Origin: JAJNBA01 sp035512775 | Lineage (GTDB): Bacteria; Actinomycetota; UBA4738; HRBIN12 | Reading direction: 5' to 3' | Assembly (NCBI GenBank): GCA_035512775.1 | Contig: DATKDI010000056.1 | Span: 1 to 64,000 of the forward strand | Length of the DNA stretch: 64,000 nucleotides | Part shown: piece by piece, positions 51,939 to 60,399 of the stretch | Layout: every line of letters begins with the position of its first letter | How positions within the stretch are numbered: the first letter of the stretch is position 1 | The notes under the pieces: model-generated | Database searches by the model: none | Told to the model about the DNA's origin: nothing | The model's input: only the letters and a program-made list of their open reading frames with translations | Program-made: the position numbers and the translations under genes

Positions 51939-53282
51939 TTACGCTCCCGCCTTGAACTCCGCGTAGGCGTCCTGCCAGAGGCCGTCGACGTTGACGTCCA
52001 ATCCGATGGCACGCTTCCCGATGTCGAAGTCCTCCTCGGTCACGATCGTCGACTTCAGGTTGTCCCAGTGGCTCCCGGCCGGCGCCTCGTAGTCCCACAC
52101 GAACCAACCCTCGAGGCCCGGGTAGCTCTCCTCGAAGATCGTTTCGGGGTTCACGGCGTTGAACGGCACCTGGTAGCCCACCCAGGTCCAGTTCTTGATC
52201 GCGTTGAACTCGTCCATCATGAAGTCCAGGAAGAGGTGAGCGAGCACCGGATTCTTCGCGTTCGTCGGGATCGCGTACGTGTCGTTGTCGATCGTGCCTC
52301 CGAACCCGTCGCGAGCAGGCCAGTAGTAGCGGAGGAGTCCCGCCTCCTTCTTCGGATCGCTCGTGTACCAGGGTCCGGCCTGGATGTCGCCGGACCAGGA
52401 CTGGTGGAGGCCGAACTTGCCCTCCGGGACCCCCGCGTAGGCACCGTCGATCGTCGTCTTGACCCCGACGAGGTCGTTGAGTTCGATCAGCCGTTCCTTC
52501 GCCGTGTCGATGACCGCCGGGTCGGACGTGTTCAGGTCTGTCTGGTCCGCCAGGTCACGGTACATCCCCAGCGACAGCGCCTCGCGGTAGGCGTCGTAGA
52601 TCCCGACCTTGCCGGCGTAGTCGGCGTTCCAATAGATCTCATACGGGTTCGACATCGCGGCGACGTCCTCGACCTCCATCGGCACGATGTCCGTCCGCCA
52701 TGCCATCCCCGTGTGGTAGATCGTGTACGGCACCGTGTACTGCGACCCCTGGTCGTAGTACGGATCCTGCATCGCCGGCCACAGGTTCTTGATGTTCGGG
52801 ATGTAGTCGTGGTTCAGCGGCTGGATCAGCTTGCCCGCCGCGAGCTTGGGGACGTAGTCGATCGTCGGGAAGAAGACGTCCACGTCGACCTCACCGGACT
52901 GGAACTTCTGGATCGCCTGCTCCATGTTGTAGAAGGTCTCGTACTTGACCTCGACGCCGTACTTCTTGGCGAAGTCCTTCAGCACGCGCTTCCACATGTA
53001 GAGCTCCCAGTTGTAGATCACGAGCGGGCCCGCCTCCCGTTCGAGGTTGGAGTCGATCGGTGGGTTGTCGTCGTAGGTCTGGAGCGTGACGGGGTTCTCG
53101 AGCGTTCCGAAGCGTACGGTGTTGTCATCTTCCTCGGGTGGGGGTGTGGTCCCGCCATCATCACCGCAGGCGGCTAGGATCGCCGCCGAGGTGGGCAGGG
53201 CCACCCCCGCTGCGAGCGACCGTCTCAGGAAGTCGCGCCTCGAGACGCCCCGGTGGGCAGGATCGCGCGGGTGGAAGACCAT
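51939..53282 (-). CDS. potD: ABC importer binding lipoprotein, PotD type
   Basis: A 447-residue substrate-binding protein. A Tat-type signal (SRRDFLRRSLAAGV) ends in a lipobox (LAAC), so it is probably exported folded and lipid-anchored. The mature part has the PotD/PotF form, for example LVIYNWELYM near the N-terminus and VPYTIYHTGMAW. Ligands of the family are polyamines, but related proteins bind other amines; the neighbouring choline genes leave both open. GAGGAGGG precedes ATG 53282. Confidence 0.9.
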   Translation of the reverse strand: MVFHPRDPAHRGVSRRDFLRRSLAAGVALPTSAAILAACGDDGGTTPPPEEDDNTVRFGTLENPVTLQTYDDNPPIDSNLEREAGPLVIYNWELYMWKRVLKDFAKKYGVEVKYETFYNMEQAIQKFQSGEVDVDVFFPTIDYVPKLAAGKLIQPLNHDYIPNIKNLWPAMQDPYYDQGSQYTVPYTIYHTGMAWRTDIVPMEVEDVAAMSNPYEIYWNADYAGKVGIYDAYREALSLGMYRDLADQTDLNTSDPAVIDTAKERLIELNDLVGVKTTIDGAYAGVPEGKFGLHQSWSGDIQAGPWYTSDPKKEAGLLRYYWPARDGFGGTIDNDTYAIPTNAKNPVLAHLFLDFMMDEFNAIKNWTWVGYQVPFNAVNPETIFEESYPGLEGWFVWDYEAPAGSHWDNLKSTIVTEEDFDIGKRAIGLDVNVDGLWQDAYAEFKAGA

Positions 53283-53467
53283 GACACCCTCCTCGCTTCT
53301 TCGGCCTCGCTCTTGGGTTTGAACGCCGGTTCAGGAGGCTATCCCAGCCGCGGGCGCACACGCAAGGCAGCCGAGACCCTCCCAAGAGAGATACGAACCG
53401 GCGGCCCCCCAGGGTTGGGGGAGCCAGACTCCGCTAGCATCCGCGCGATCCACGGAAGGGAGACGAT

Positions 53468-54283
53468 GTGGGGGAACCGGTTCTGCTGGTTGAGGACCTC
53501 GGTCCGATCCGGCGACTGACGATGAATCGCCCGGGGTCGCTCAACGCCCTGAACCAAGAGCTGGTGGGCGCGATGTCCGAGGCTCTGGATGAGGCGGCGG
53601 AGAACGACGACATCTCCGCTCTGATCCTCAGGGGCGAGGGAAGAGCCTTCAGCGCGGGGTACGACCTGAACGAGGACGCGACCGGAGGCATCCAGGACGC
53701 CGGCCGCTGGCACGAGGACCTCACGCATTCGACCGAGGAGATGCTGAAGTTCCTCGATCACCCGAAGCCGATCATCGCCTCCGTGCACTCCTACTGCCTC
53801 GCCGGGGGTACCGACCTGATGCTGGCCTGCGATCTCGCGGTGGCCGCCGACGACGCGATCTTCGGCTACGTCGACGTCCGGTTCGGCTCGGGGGTCGTGT
53901 CGATGCTCCTGCCGTGGGTGGTGGGCGTTCGTGCGGCGAAGGAGCTGCTCTTCACGGGCGAGGATCGTGTGACGGCCGAAGAGGCACTGCGCATCGGGCT
54001 CGTCAATCGGGTGGTCCCTCGCGACGAGCTGGACGACGCAACGCTCCGGCTCGCGGAGTCGATCGCGAAGAACGAGCCCTTCGTGGTGCAGGCGACCAAG
54101 CGCGCCGTGAACCGGGTGTGGGACGTGGCGGGGTTCCGCGAGGCGATGGCCGCGAACACCGAGCTCGACGTGATGATCGAGACGGCGAATCTTCCCGCAC
54201 GCGACGAGTTCCGCCGCATCACGATGGAGCAAGGACTCAAGGCTGCGATCGCATGGCGTGACGCCCGGTTCCGCGGCGCCTGA
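53468..54283 (+). CDS. Enoyl-CoA hydratase/isomerase (crotonase) family protein
   Basis: A 271-residue crotonase. The oxyanion-hole segments are GEGRAFSAGYDL and LAGGTDLMLACDL. The two catalytic Glu of true hydratases (usually in GGGCELA and FGxPE) align with Asp here (AGGTDLM and FGYVDV). The reaction may therefore not be simple hydration; CoA-ester isomerisation or hydrolysis are alternatives. GTG 53468 follows GGAAGGGAG. The downstream EamA gene starts on its stop codon (TGATG). Confidence 0.82.
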   Translation: MGEPVLLVEDLGPIRRLTMNRPGSLNALNQELVGAMSEALDEAAENDDISALILRGEGRAFSAGYDLNEDATGGIQDAGRWHEDLTHSTEEMLKFLDHPKPIIASVHSYCLAGGTDLMLACDLAVAADDAIFGYVDVRFGSGVVSMLLPWVVGVRAAKELLFTGEDRVTAEEALRIGLVNRVVPRDELDDATLRLAESIAKNEPFVVQATKRAVNRVWDVAGFREAMAANTELDVMIETANLPARDEFRRITMEQGLKAAIAWRDARFRGA

Positions 54284-55131
54284 TGGTCTTCGGGCTCTTC
54301 GCCGCCCTGGGGTGGGGTCTCGCCGACTTCTTCGGCGCGCTCGCGGGACGTCGGATCGGTGCGATCAGCGCGGTGATCTCGGGCCAGCTCCTGTCGGCCT
54401 TGTTCATGACTGCGGTGCTCGTCGCCACCGGCGAGTCCCTCGAACCACTCCGTGCCAACGCCTGGCTCCTCGTGCTGAACGGCGCGGCGGCGGCGTTCGC
54501 CTACACGACCCACTACAAGGCGCTCGAGCTGGGGCCGATCGCGGTCGTCTCGCCGATCGGGGCCGGCTACGCGCTGGTCGGCGTGGCGCTCGCCGTCCTG
54601 ATCCTCGGTGAGCGCCCGAGCGGGCTCGCGCTCATCGGCGCAGCGGTCGCGGTCATCGGCGTGGCGCTCGTGTCTACGGATCTCAAGAAGTTGCGCCAGG
54701 GCATCGAGAACCGTCTTCCCGGACTGCCGTGGTCCGTGGCGGCGGCGGTCGGCTTCGGGATCGCGGGGTTCCTCCTCGGCTGGATCTCGGATCGAGCGGG
54801 CTGGATCCCGGGCCTCTGGGGATCCAGGGTCGCGCAGATGGTGTTCTTCCTGCCCCTCCTGTTCGTGTTCCGCCAGGAGTTGTCACGGGTGCGCCCGGGC
54901 TTCGGTCTGTGGATCGCGCTCCTGGCCGGCGCCGGCGACATCCTCGGGGTCGTGATGTTCTCGGTCGGTTCGGAGCGCGGCCTCAACTCGATCGTGCTCG
55001 CCGCGAGCGCCGTCTTCCCTCTGATCGCCGTGACCCTCTCGGTGATCGTCTTCAAGGAACGGCTCGTCGCGAATCAGCTCGCCGGCGTGGTCCTCGTGGT
55101 CGGGGGCCTGCTCCTCCTCGGTCTCGGTTGA
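54283..55131 (+). CDS. EamA/DMT-family transporter
   Basis: A 282-residue protein with about ten membrane helices in two EamA repeats (the first ends near VIGVALVSTDL; the second starts near WSVAAAVGFGIAG). Such proteins export metabolites such as amino acids. It is coupled to the crotonase gene through a TGATG overlap. The substrate is unknown. Confidence 0.85.
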   Translation: MVFGLFAALGWGLADFFGALAGRRIGAISAVISGQLLSALFMTAVLVATGESLEPLRANAWLLVLNGAAAAFAYTTHYKALELGPIAVVSPIGAGYALVGVALAVLILGERPSGLALIGAAVAVIGVALVSTDLKKLRQGIENRLPGLPWSVAAAVGFGIAGFLLGWISDRAGWIPGLWGSRVAQMVFFLPLLFVFRQELSRVRPGFGLWIALLAGAGDILGVVMFSVGSERGLNSIVLAASAVFPLIAVTLSVIVFKERLVANQLAGVVLVVGGLLLLGLG

Positions 55132-55157
55132 CCGTCTTCGGTTCCTACGCACGTCGT

Positions 55158-56810
55158 TCAGTGCTGGTGCCGGTAGAACTCGACCTTCTCCGCGTCGAGC
55201 GGCGTGTTCTCCGCGATCAGGTCCGCCGCCTTCTCCGCCAGCATCATCACGGGGGCGTAGATGTTGCCGTTCGTGACGTACGGCATCGCCGACGCATCCA
55301 CCACGCGCAGTCCCTCCAGCCCGCGCACCTTCATCGTGAGTGGGTCCACGACGGACAGGTCGTCCGTACCCATCCGGCACGTGCAGGAGGGGTGGAGCGC
55401 GGTCTCGCCTTCTCGACGCACCCAATCCAGCACCTGCTCGTCGGTCTCCACCTGCGGACCGGGGGAAAGCTCACCGCCCTCGAAGGGCCCGAACGCAGGT
55501 TGCGAGAGGATCGTCCGCGCGACGTGGATCGCTTCGACCCATTCCTTCCGGTCCTGGTCCGTCGACAGGTAGTTGAACCGGAGGGCGGGGTGCGTCCGGG
55601 GATCGGTGCTCACGATCTTCACCGATCCTCGGGCGTCCGAGTACATCGGCCCGATGTGCACCTGGTAGCCGTGGTCCCCGGCCGGAGCCGACCCGTCGTA
55701 GCGAACGGCGACGGGGAGGAAATGGAACATGAGGTTCGGGTAGGCCACCTCGTCGTTGCTCCGTACGAACCCGCCCGCCTCGAAGTGGTTCGTCGCCCCG
55801 AGCCCCGAGCGGAAGAACAACCACTGGGCGCCGATGAAGGGCTTGCGCCAGAGCTTCAGGCCCGGGGCGACCGACACGGGCTGCGTGCAGGAGTGCTGCA
55901 CGTAGACCTCCAGGTGATCTTGGAGATGCTCGCCGATTCCCGGGACGTCCTGCACCACGTCCACGCCGAGCGCACGGAGCTCGTCCGCTTTGCCGACCCC
56001 AGAGAGCTGCAGGATCTGCGGGGAGTTGATGGCACCGCCGCACAGGATCACCTCGCCCGCCCGAACCTTCCGGGTCGGACCCTTCCCGCGCGTGTACTCG
56101 ACTCCGACCGCGCGCGTCCCGTCGAACAGGATCCTGTTGACGAACGCATGCGTGCGCACATCGAGGTTCGGACGGCTCGAGACCGGATGCAGGTAGGCGC
56201 GGGCGGCCGAAAGCCGGCGCCCACGGTGCACGTTCCGATCGAACGGCGCGAAGCCCTCCTGGCGATACCCGTTGACGTCCTCGGTGAGGGGGTAGCCGGC
56301 CTGCTGCACGGCTTCGAAGAACGCGCCGAACAACGGGCTCTTCGCCGGGCCGCGTTCGAGCACCAGCGGACCGCTGTGGCCGCGGTACTCGTCGGCGGGC
56401 TCCGCCGCGAGACAGGACTCCATGCGCCGGAAGTACGGGAGGCAGTGGGCGTAGTCCCACGTCTCCAAGCCCGGGTCCGCCGCCCAGCGCTCGTAGTCGA
56501 GCGGGTTGCCCCGCTGGAAGATCATCCCGTTGATGCTGCTCGATCCCCCGAGGACCTTGCCTCGCGCGTGGTAGATGCGTCGTCCGCCCATATGGGGCTC
56601 CGGCTCGGACTCGTACTTCCAGTCGTACCAGCTCCACCCGATCGGGTAGGTGAGCGCGGCCGGCATGTGGATGAAGACGTCCCAGAGGTAGTCGGGACGG
56701 CCCGCCTCGAGGACCAGCACCTTGTTCGAGGGATCCGTGGTGAGCCGGTTGGCGAGGACGCAGCCGGCGGAACCGCCGCCGACGATCACGTAGTCGAACG
56801 CGCGCTCCAT
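55158..56810 (-). CDS. betA: GMC oxidoreductase, choline dehydrogenase-like
   Basis: A 550-residue FAD enzyme of the glucose-methanol-choline family. The ADP-binding motif is DYVIVGGGSAGCVLANRL; GMC signatures are GKVLGGSSSINGM and GAINSPQILQLSGVG. Near the C-terminus, LHPSCTCRMG holds the catalytic His. Length and motif detail fit BetA, which oxidises choline to betaine aldehyde, but other GMC alcohol oxidases look similar. ATG 56810 is 66 bp from the divergent nucleotidyltransferase-like gene. Confidence 0.85.
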   Translation of the reverse strand: MERAFDYVIVGGGSAGCVLANRLTTDPSNKVLVLEAGRPDYLWDVFIHMPAALTYPIGWSWYDWKYESEPEPHMGGRRIYHARGKVLGGSSSINGMIFQRGNPLDYERWAADPGLETWDYAHCLPYFRRMESCLAAEPADEYRGHSGPLVLERGPAKSPLFGAFFEAVQQAGYPLTEDVNGYRQEGFAPFDRNVHRGRRLSAARAYLHPVSSRPNLDVRTHAFVNRILFDGTRAVGVEYTRGKGPTRKVRAGEVILCGGAINSPQILQLSGVGKADELRALGVDVVQDVPGIGEHLQDHLEVYVQHSCTQPVSVAPGLKLWRKPFIGAQWLFFRSGLGATNHFEAGGFVRSNDEVAYPNLMFHFLPVAVRYDGSAPAGDHGYQVHIGPMYSDARGSVKIVSTDPRTHPALRFNYLSTDQDRKEWVEAIHVARTILSQPAFGPFEGGELSPGPQVETDEQVLDWVRREGETALHPSCTCRMGTDDLSVVDPLTMKVRGLEGLRVVDASAMPYVTNGNIYAPVMMLAEKAADLIAENTPLDAEKVEFYRHQH

Positions 56811-56863
56811 GAGATGCACAGTCTGCCGAAAACGACGATGACGCGCTCGCCTGGGAACTGCGC

Positions 56864-56869
56864 TAGCGT
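56864..56869 (+). promoter_or_regulatory. Leaderless-type -10 upstream of the nucleotidyltransferase-like gene
   Basis: TAGCGT is 7 nt before ATG 56877 with no ribosome-binding site. It may drive the whole plus-strand run to the end of the window. Confidence 0.45.
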
Positions 56870-56876
56870 GCCGTGC

Positions 56877-57644
56877 ATGGACGGGCCGTCCCCTGCCGCC
56901 GCTGATCCTTTCGAGGTCTCGGTCGGTGTCGTCAGGGACGCGAACGCTCGCGGGATCCCGCTCAAGCTCCTCGGGGGCCAGGCGGTCCGGCTCCTGTGTC
57001 CGCTCTTCCCTCACCGCGCCCGCGAGGACCAGGACATGGATTTCGCCTGCGTCTCCTCGAAGAAGCGTGACGTGATCGCGTTCTTCGCCGAGCAGGGCTT
57101 CCTGGGCGACCAGCGCTTCAACACGCTCCACGGCGATCGGCAGATGTATTTCACGACCGCCGACGGCAAGACGTCGGTGGACGTGGTCATGGACCGACTC
57201 AACATGTGCCACGTGCTCGACTTCGGCGACCGGATCGACCGGTTGCCGGACACCCTCGATGTCGCGGATCTCCTCCTCACGAAGCTCCAGGTCGTGGAGC
57301 TCAACGAGAAGGACGTCCACGACATCGTCCACCTCCTCTCGGGGTACGAGGTGAAGCCCGGGGACGATCCACGGACGGTCGGGATGGACCGGATCGGCAG
57401 GATCGTCGCGGGGGACTGGGGCTGGTGGCGGACCGTCACGATGAACCTCGACAAGATCGCGCACTTCGCGGAGGAGCAGCACGGCGACCTGGTGCCGGAT
57501 GCCCGCGTGTTCGACCCCGCCGAGCAGGCCCGCCAGCTCCGCGGATGCTGCGACGAGGTCCCCAAGCCGCTGAAGTGGAAGCTCCGCGCGAAGGTCGGGG
57601 ACCGGGTCCAGTGGTACCAGTTGCCCGAGGAGGTAGGCCACTGA
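56877..57644 (+). CDS. Nucleotidyltransferase-fold protein
   Basis: A 255-residue protein resembling the nucleotidyltransferase superfamily (DUF6036/AbiEii-like): LKLLGGQAVRLLCP resembles the fold's start and EDQDMDF provides the metal-binding D-x-D. TSVDVVMDRLNMCH follows, then DVADLLLTKLQVVELNEKDVHDIVHLL, common in this fold. The usual GSx10DxD layout is only loosely kept, so the activity is not certain. It leads the run of metallophosphoesterase, permease and aldehyde dehydrogenase genes. No antitoxin partner is visible, which argues against a simple toxin-antitoxin pair. Confidence 0.65.
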   Translation: MDGPSPAAADPFEVSVGVVRDANARGIPLKLLGGQAVRLLCPLFPHRAREDQDMDFACVSSKKRDVIAFFAEQGFLGDQRFNTLHGDRQMYFTTADGKTSVDVVMDRLNMCHVLDFGDRIDRLPDTLDVADLLLTKLQVVELNEKDVHDIVHLLSGYEVKPGDDPRTVGMDRIGRIVAGDWGWWRTVTMNLDKIAHFAEEQHGDLVPDARVFDPAEQARQLRGCCDEVPKPLKWKLRAKVGDRVQWYQLPEEVGH

Positions 57645-57714
57645 CGCCTCGGCTTTCCCATGGCGCAACACCCCTGGCTTGCGCTCGGGCGGTCCTCGGC
57701 GGAAGATTCCCCCG

Positions 57715-58659
57715 GTGAAGATCTTCTTCGTGACCGACCTCCACGGGTCGGAGATCTGCTGGAAGAAGTTCCTGAACGCCGGGGCGTTCTACGACGCCGA
57801 CGTCGTCATCCTGGGCGGTGACGTCACGGGCAAGGCGATGGTCCCCATCGTGCAGCGGGCCAACGGCACCTGGGAGGCCTCCCTCCAGGACCATCGCGAC
57901 ACCCTGGAGTCCGAGGATGCGATCGTCGAGTTCGAGAAGCGCGTGATGAACCGCGGCTATTACCCGATCCGGGTCTCGGACCAGGAGTACGTCGCGATGC
58001 AGGAGGACGAGGACCTCGTCGACAAGCGCTTCAAGGAGGTCATGCTCGACGGCACCGAGCGGTGGATCGGGATGGCGGAGGAGAAGCTCGCCGGTACCGG
58101 GATCCGCGTGATCGCCTGCCCCGCGAACGACGACATGTTCGAGATCGACGACCTGCTCACCGGCGCCCAGGTCGTCGAGACCGGCGACGAGGAACATCCC
58201 ATCCGCCTGGGCGACTTCACGATGGTCTCGATGGGGTGGACCAACCCGACGCCCTGGAACACGTTCCGAGAGGCCGAGGAGCCGGAGCTGGCGACGCGGA
58301 TCGATCGAGCGCTCGAGGCGGCCACGGACCCGGAGACGACGATCTTCAACTTCCATGCACCGCCCTACGGATCCAAGCTCGACAACGCGCCGGCGCTGAA
58401 CCCCGACCTCACCTACGTGTCGGGCGGCCAGGCGATCAGGCCGGTCGGATCGACGTCCGTGCACGAGTCCATCAAGCGGTTCCAACCGCTGCTGTCGCTG
58501 CACGGACACATCCACGAGAGCAAGGGCGCGACCAAGATCGGGAAGACGTTGGCGCTGAACCCGGGCAGCTCGTACGAGGAGGGGATCTTGCAGGCCGCGG
58601 TGGTGAACATCGACGAGAAGAAGCGGAAGATCAAGAACTACCAACTGGTGAACGGCTAG
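57715..58659 (+). CDS. Metallophosphoesterase (copy 1)
   Basis: A 314-residue calcineurin-like phosphoesterase. Metal-binding motifs in order: FFVTDLHG, ILGGDVTGK, CPANDDMFE (family G-N-H/D position), NFHAPPYGS and LHGHIHESKG. No signal peptide, so it is cytoplasmic. Family members hydrolyse phosphomonoesters, phosphodiesters or cyclic nucleotides; the substrate here is unknown. Copy 2 at 61859-62839 shares its length and all motifs. GTG 57715 is supported because FFVTDLHG directly follows. Confidence 0.88.
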   Translation: MKIFFVTDLHGSEICWKKFLNAGAFYDADVVILGGDVTGKAMVPIVQRANGTWEASLQDHRDTLESEDAIVEFEKRVMNRGYYPIRVSDQEYVAMQEDEDLVDKRFKEVMLDGTERWIGMAEEKLAGTGIRVIACPANDDMFEIDDLLTGAQVVETGDEEHPIRLGDFTMVSMGWTNPTPWNTFREAEEPELATRIDRALEAATDPETTIFNFHAPPYGSKLDNAPALNPDLTYVSGGQAIRPVGSTSVHESIKRFQPLLSLHGHIHESKGATKIGKTLALNPGSSYEEGILQAAVVNIDEKKRKIKNYQLVNG

Positions 58660-58691
58660 ACGGCCGTTCCGAACCCTGGGAGGGGGTGCAG

Positions 58692-60329
58692 ATGGCCGCG
58701 GTAGGTGAAGCTCCTACCTTGTTCCTGCGGAAGGCGACCGGCTTGGTGAAGGGCTGGTCGAAGTTCGACGCCTTCCTCTACTCGTTCATGTCGGTCAACT
58801 TCGTCACACTGGGATTGTTCTTCGCGTTCTCGGTGCTCGCGTTCGTGCCGACGGGCCAGATCCTGCCGGCGCTGCTGATCAGCGGCGTGTTCGTTTCGTT
58901 CCTCGTCGTCACGTACGCCGGTCTCATCTCGGTGATGCCACGCGCCGGTGGGGACTACGTGTGGCAGAGTCGCGTGCTCGGCGGTGGCATCGCGTTCGTG
59001 CTGTCGATCACCGGATGGTGGTTCATCCTGTGGTACTGGGCCCCGATCTACGGGAACATCCTCAACGTCGAGGTGTTCCAGCCGCTCGCGGCGATCTTCA
59101 AGCTCGATGGCGCTAGCGAGTTCCTCGCTTCGAACAACGGCCTGTTCTTCGTGTGCGCGGTGACGGTGCTCCTCGCCGGCTATCTCGTCTCCCTCGGCAT
59201 GGAGGGGTACGCCAAGGTGCAGAAGATCTGCTTCTACATCGGCATGGCCGCGCTCGGTGTCGTCTTCCTGGTGATGCTGTTCGGCTCACAGAGCGGATTC
59301 CAGAACGCCTTCAACCAGGAGGCGGCGAACCTGTTCGGCGCGAGCGGCGACGTGTACACCCAGACGATCGAGATGGGGACCGTGAACAACGGCGGGCCCA
59401 TCGTGCCGGAGCTCGGCCTCACACCCTTCTTCGGGCCGACGCTGCTGCTGGTGCCGTTCCTCTGCTTCTGGATCCTGTGGCCGAACTGGGGCGCGACGCT
59501 CTACGGCGAGGTCCGCGGCGCGAGCGACTTCAAGCGGGTCATGAGCGGGATGATGTGGGGCCTGTGGATCACCGTCGCCGTGGCGTTGGTGTTCGTCTCC
59601 CTCGCGGACAAGTTCTTTGGGTGGGAGTTCTTCAACGCCGCGAACCTGAACTATTGGGCAACGGTCTACGGGTTCGGGGAAGCGACGATGCCGGTGTGGT
59701 CCTACCCGCCGCTCCTCGCGAGCTTCTACTTCCACAGTGAGCTGATCTCTGCGTTGCTCATCCTGGCGTTCGGTGCGTGGTTCTTGGGATGGGCCGGCAC
59801 GTTGTTCCTGTCGTCGACCCGGGTGATCTTCGCGGCGGCGTTCGACCGGATCCTGCCGGAGAAGGTCGCCGACGTGTCGGAGCGACGCCACGTGCCGGTC
59901 TGGGCCCTGATCCTGATGCTGGTGCCGGCGTTGATCGTCAGCGCGTTCTACGCGTACACATCGACGTTCAGGACCTGGATCCTCGACGCGACGCTCGTGA
60001 TCGCGGTGACGTTCCTCGGCTCCGCGATCGCGGCGATGATCCTCCCGTGGAGGAAGAAGCGACTGTACGAGAGCTCGCCGATGGCGCGGTACAAGGTGGG
60101 CGGGATCCCGCTGATCACCGTCGCCGGGTTCCTCACGGCCGGGTTCCTCGTCTTCAACCTGTACCACTGGTTCACGAACGAGCTCTACGCCATCAACGAC
60201 CCCGATTCGCTCGTGTTCATGGGGTCGATGTACCTGTTGGCGCTCGTCGTGTACGTGGTCGCGAAGGTCGTGCGGAAGAGCCAGGGGATCGACCTCGGGG
60301 CGATCCACAAGGAGATCCCGGTCGAGTAG
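58692..60329 (+). CDS. APC-superfamily permease
   Basis: A 545-residue membrane protein with about 12-13 helices of the amino acid/polyamine/organocation superfamily. An early MPRAGGDYVWQSRVLGG matches the conserved loop after the second helix. The long periplasmic loop around residues 200-255 is unusual. It would import an amino acid or amine by proton or sodium coupling. It lies 32 bp downstream of metallophosphoesterase copy 1, after a GGGAGGGGG site. Confidence 0.88.
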   Translation: MAAVGEAPTLFLRKATGLVKGWSKFDAFLYSFMSVNFVTLGLFFAFSVLAFVPTGQILPALLISGVFVSFLVVTYAGLISVMPRAGGDYVWQSRVLGGGIAFVLSITGWWFILWYWAPIYGNILNVEVFQPLAAIFKLDGASEFLASNNGLFFVCAVTVLLAGYLVSLGMEGYAKVQKICFYIGMAALGVVFLVMLFGSQSGFQNAFNQEAANLFGASGDVYTQTIEMGTVNNGGPIVPELGLTPFFGPTLLLVPFLCFWILWPNWGATLYGEVRGASDFKRVMSGMMWGLWITVAVALVFVSLADKFFGWEFFNAANLNYWATVYGFGEATMPVWSYPPLLASFYFHSELISALLILAFGAWFLGWAGTLFLSSTRVIFAAAFDRILPEKVADVSERRHVPVWALILMLVPALIVSAFYAYTSTFRTWILDATLVIAVTFLGSAIAAMILPWRKKRLYESSPMARYKVGGIPLITVAGFLTAGFLVFNLYHWFTNELYAINDPDSLVFMGSMYLLALVVYVVAKVVRKSQGIDLGAIHKEIPVE

Positions 60330-60352
60330 CGACCGGGATCGACGGAGTGGGT

Positions 60353-60376
60353 GGGGCGGCCCTTCGGGGCCGCCCC
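60353..60376 (+). terminator. Hairpin with TTCG tetraloop between permease and ALDH
   Basis: GGGGCGGCCC (60353-60362) and GGGCCGCCCC (60367-60376) pair perfectly around TTCG. It sits 24 nt after the permease stop and could terminate or attenuate transcription into the aldehyde dehydrogenase gene. Confidence 0.65.
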
Positions 60377-60399
60377 GCCTCTTCCGGGGAGACGAAGAG

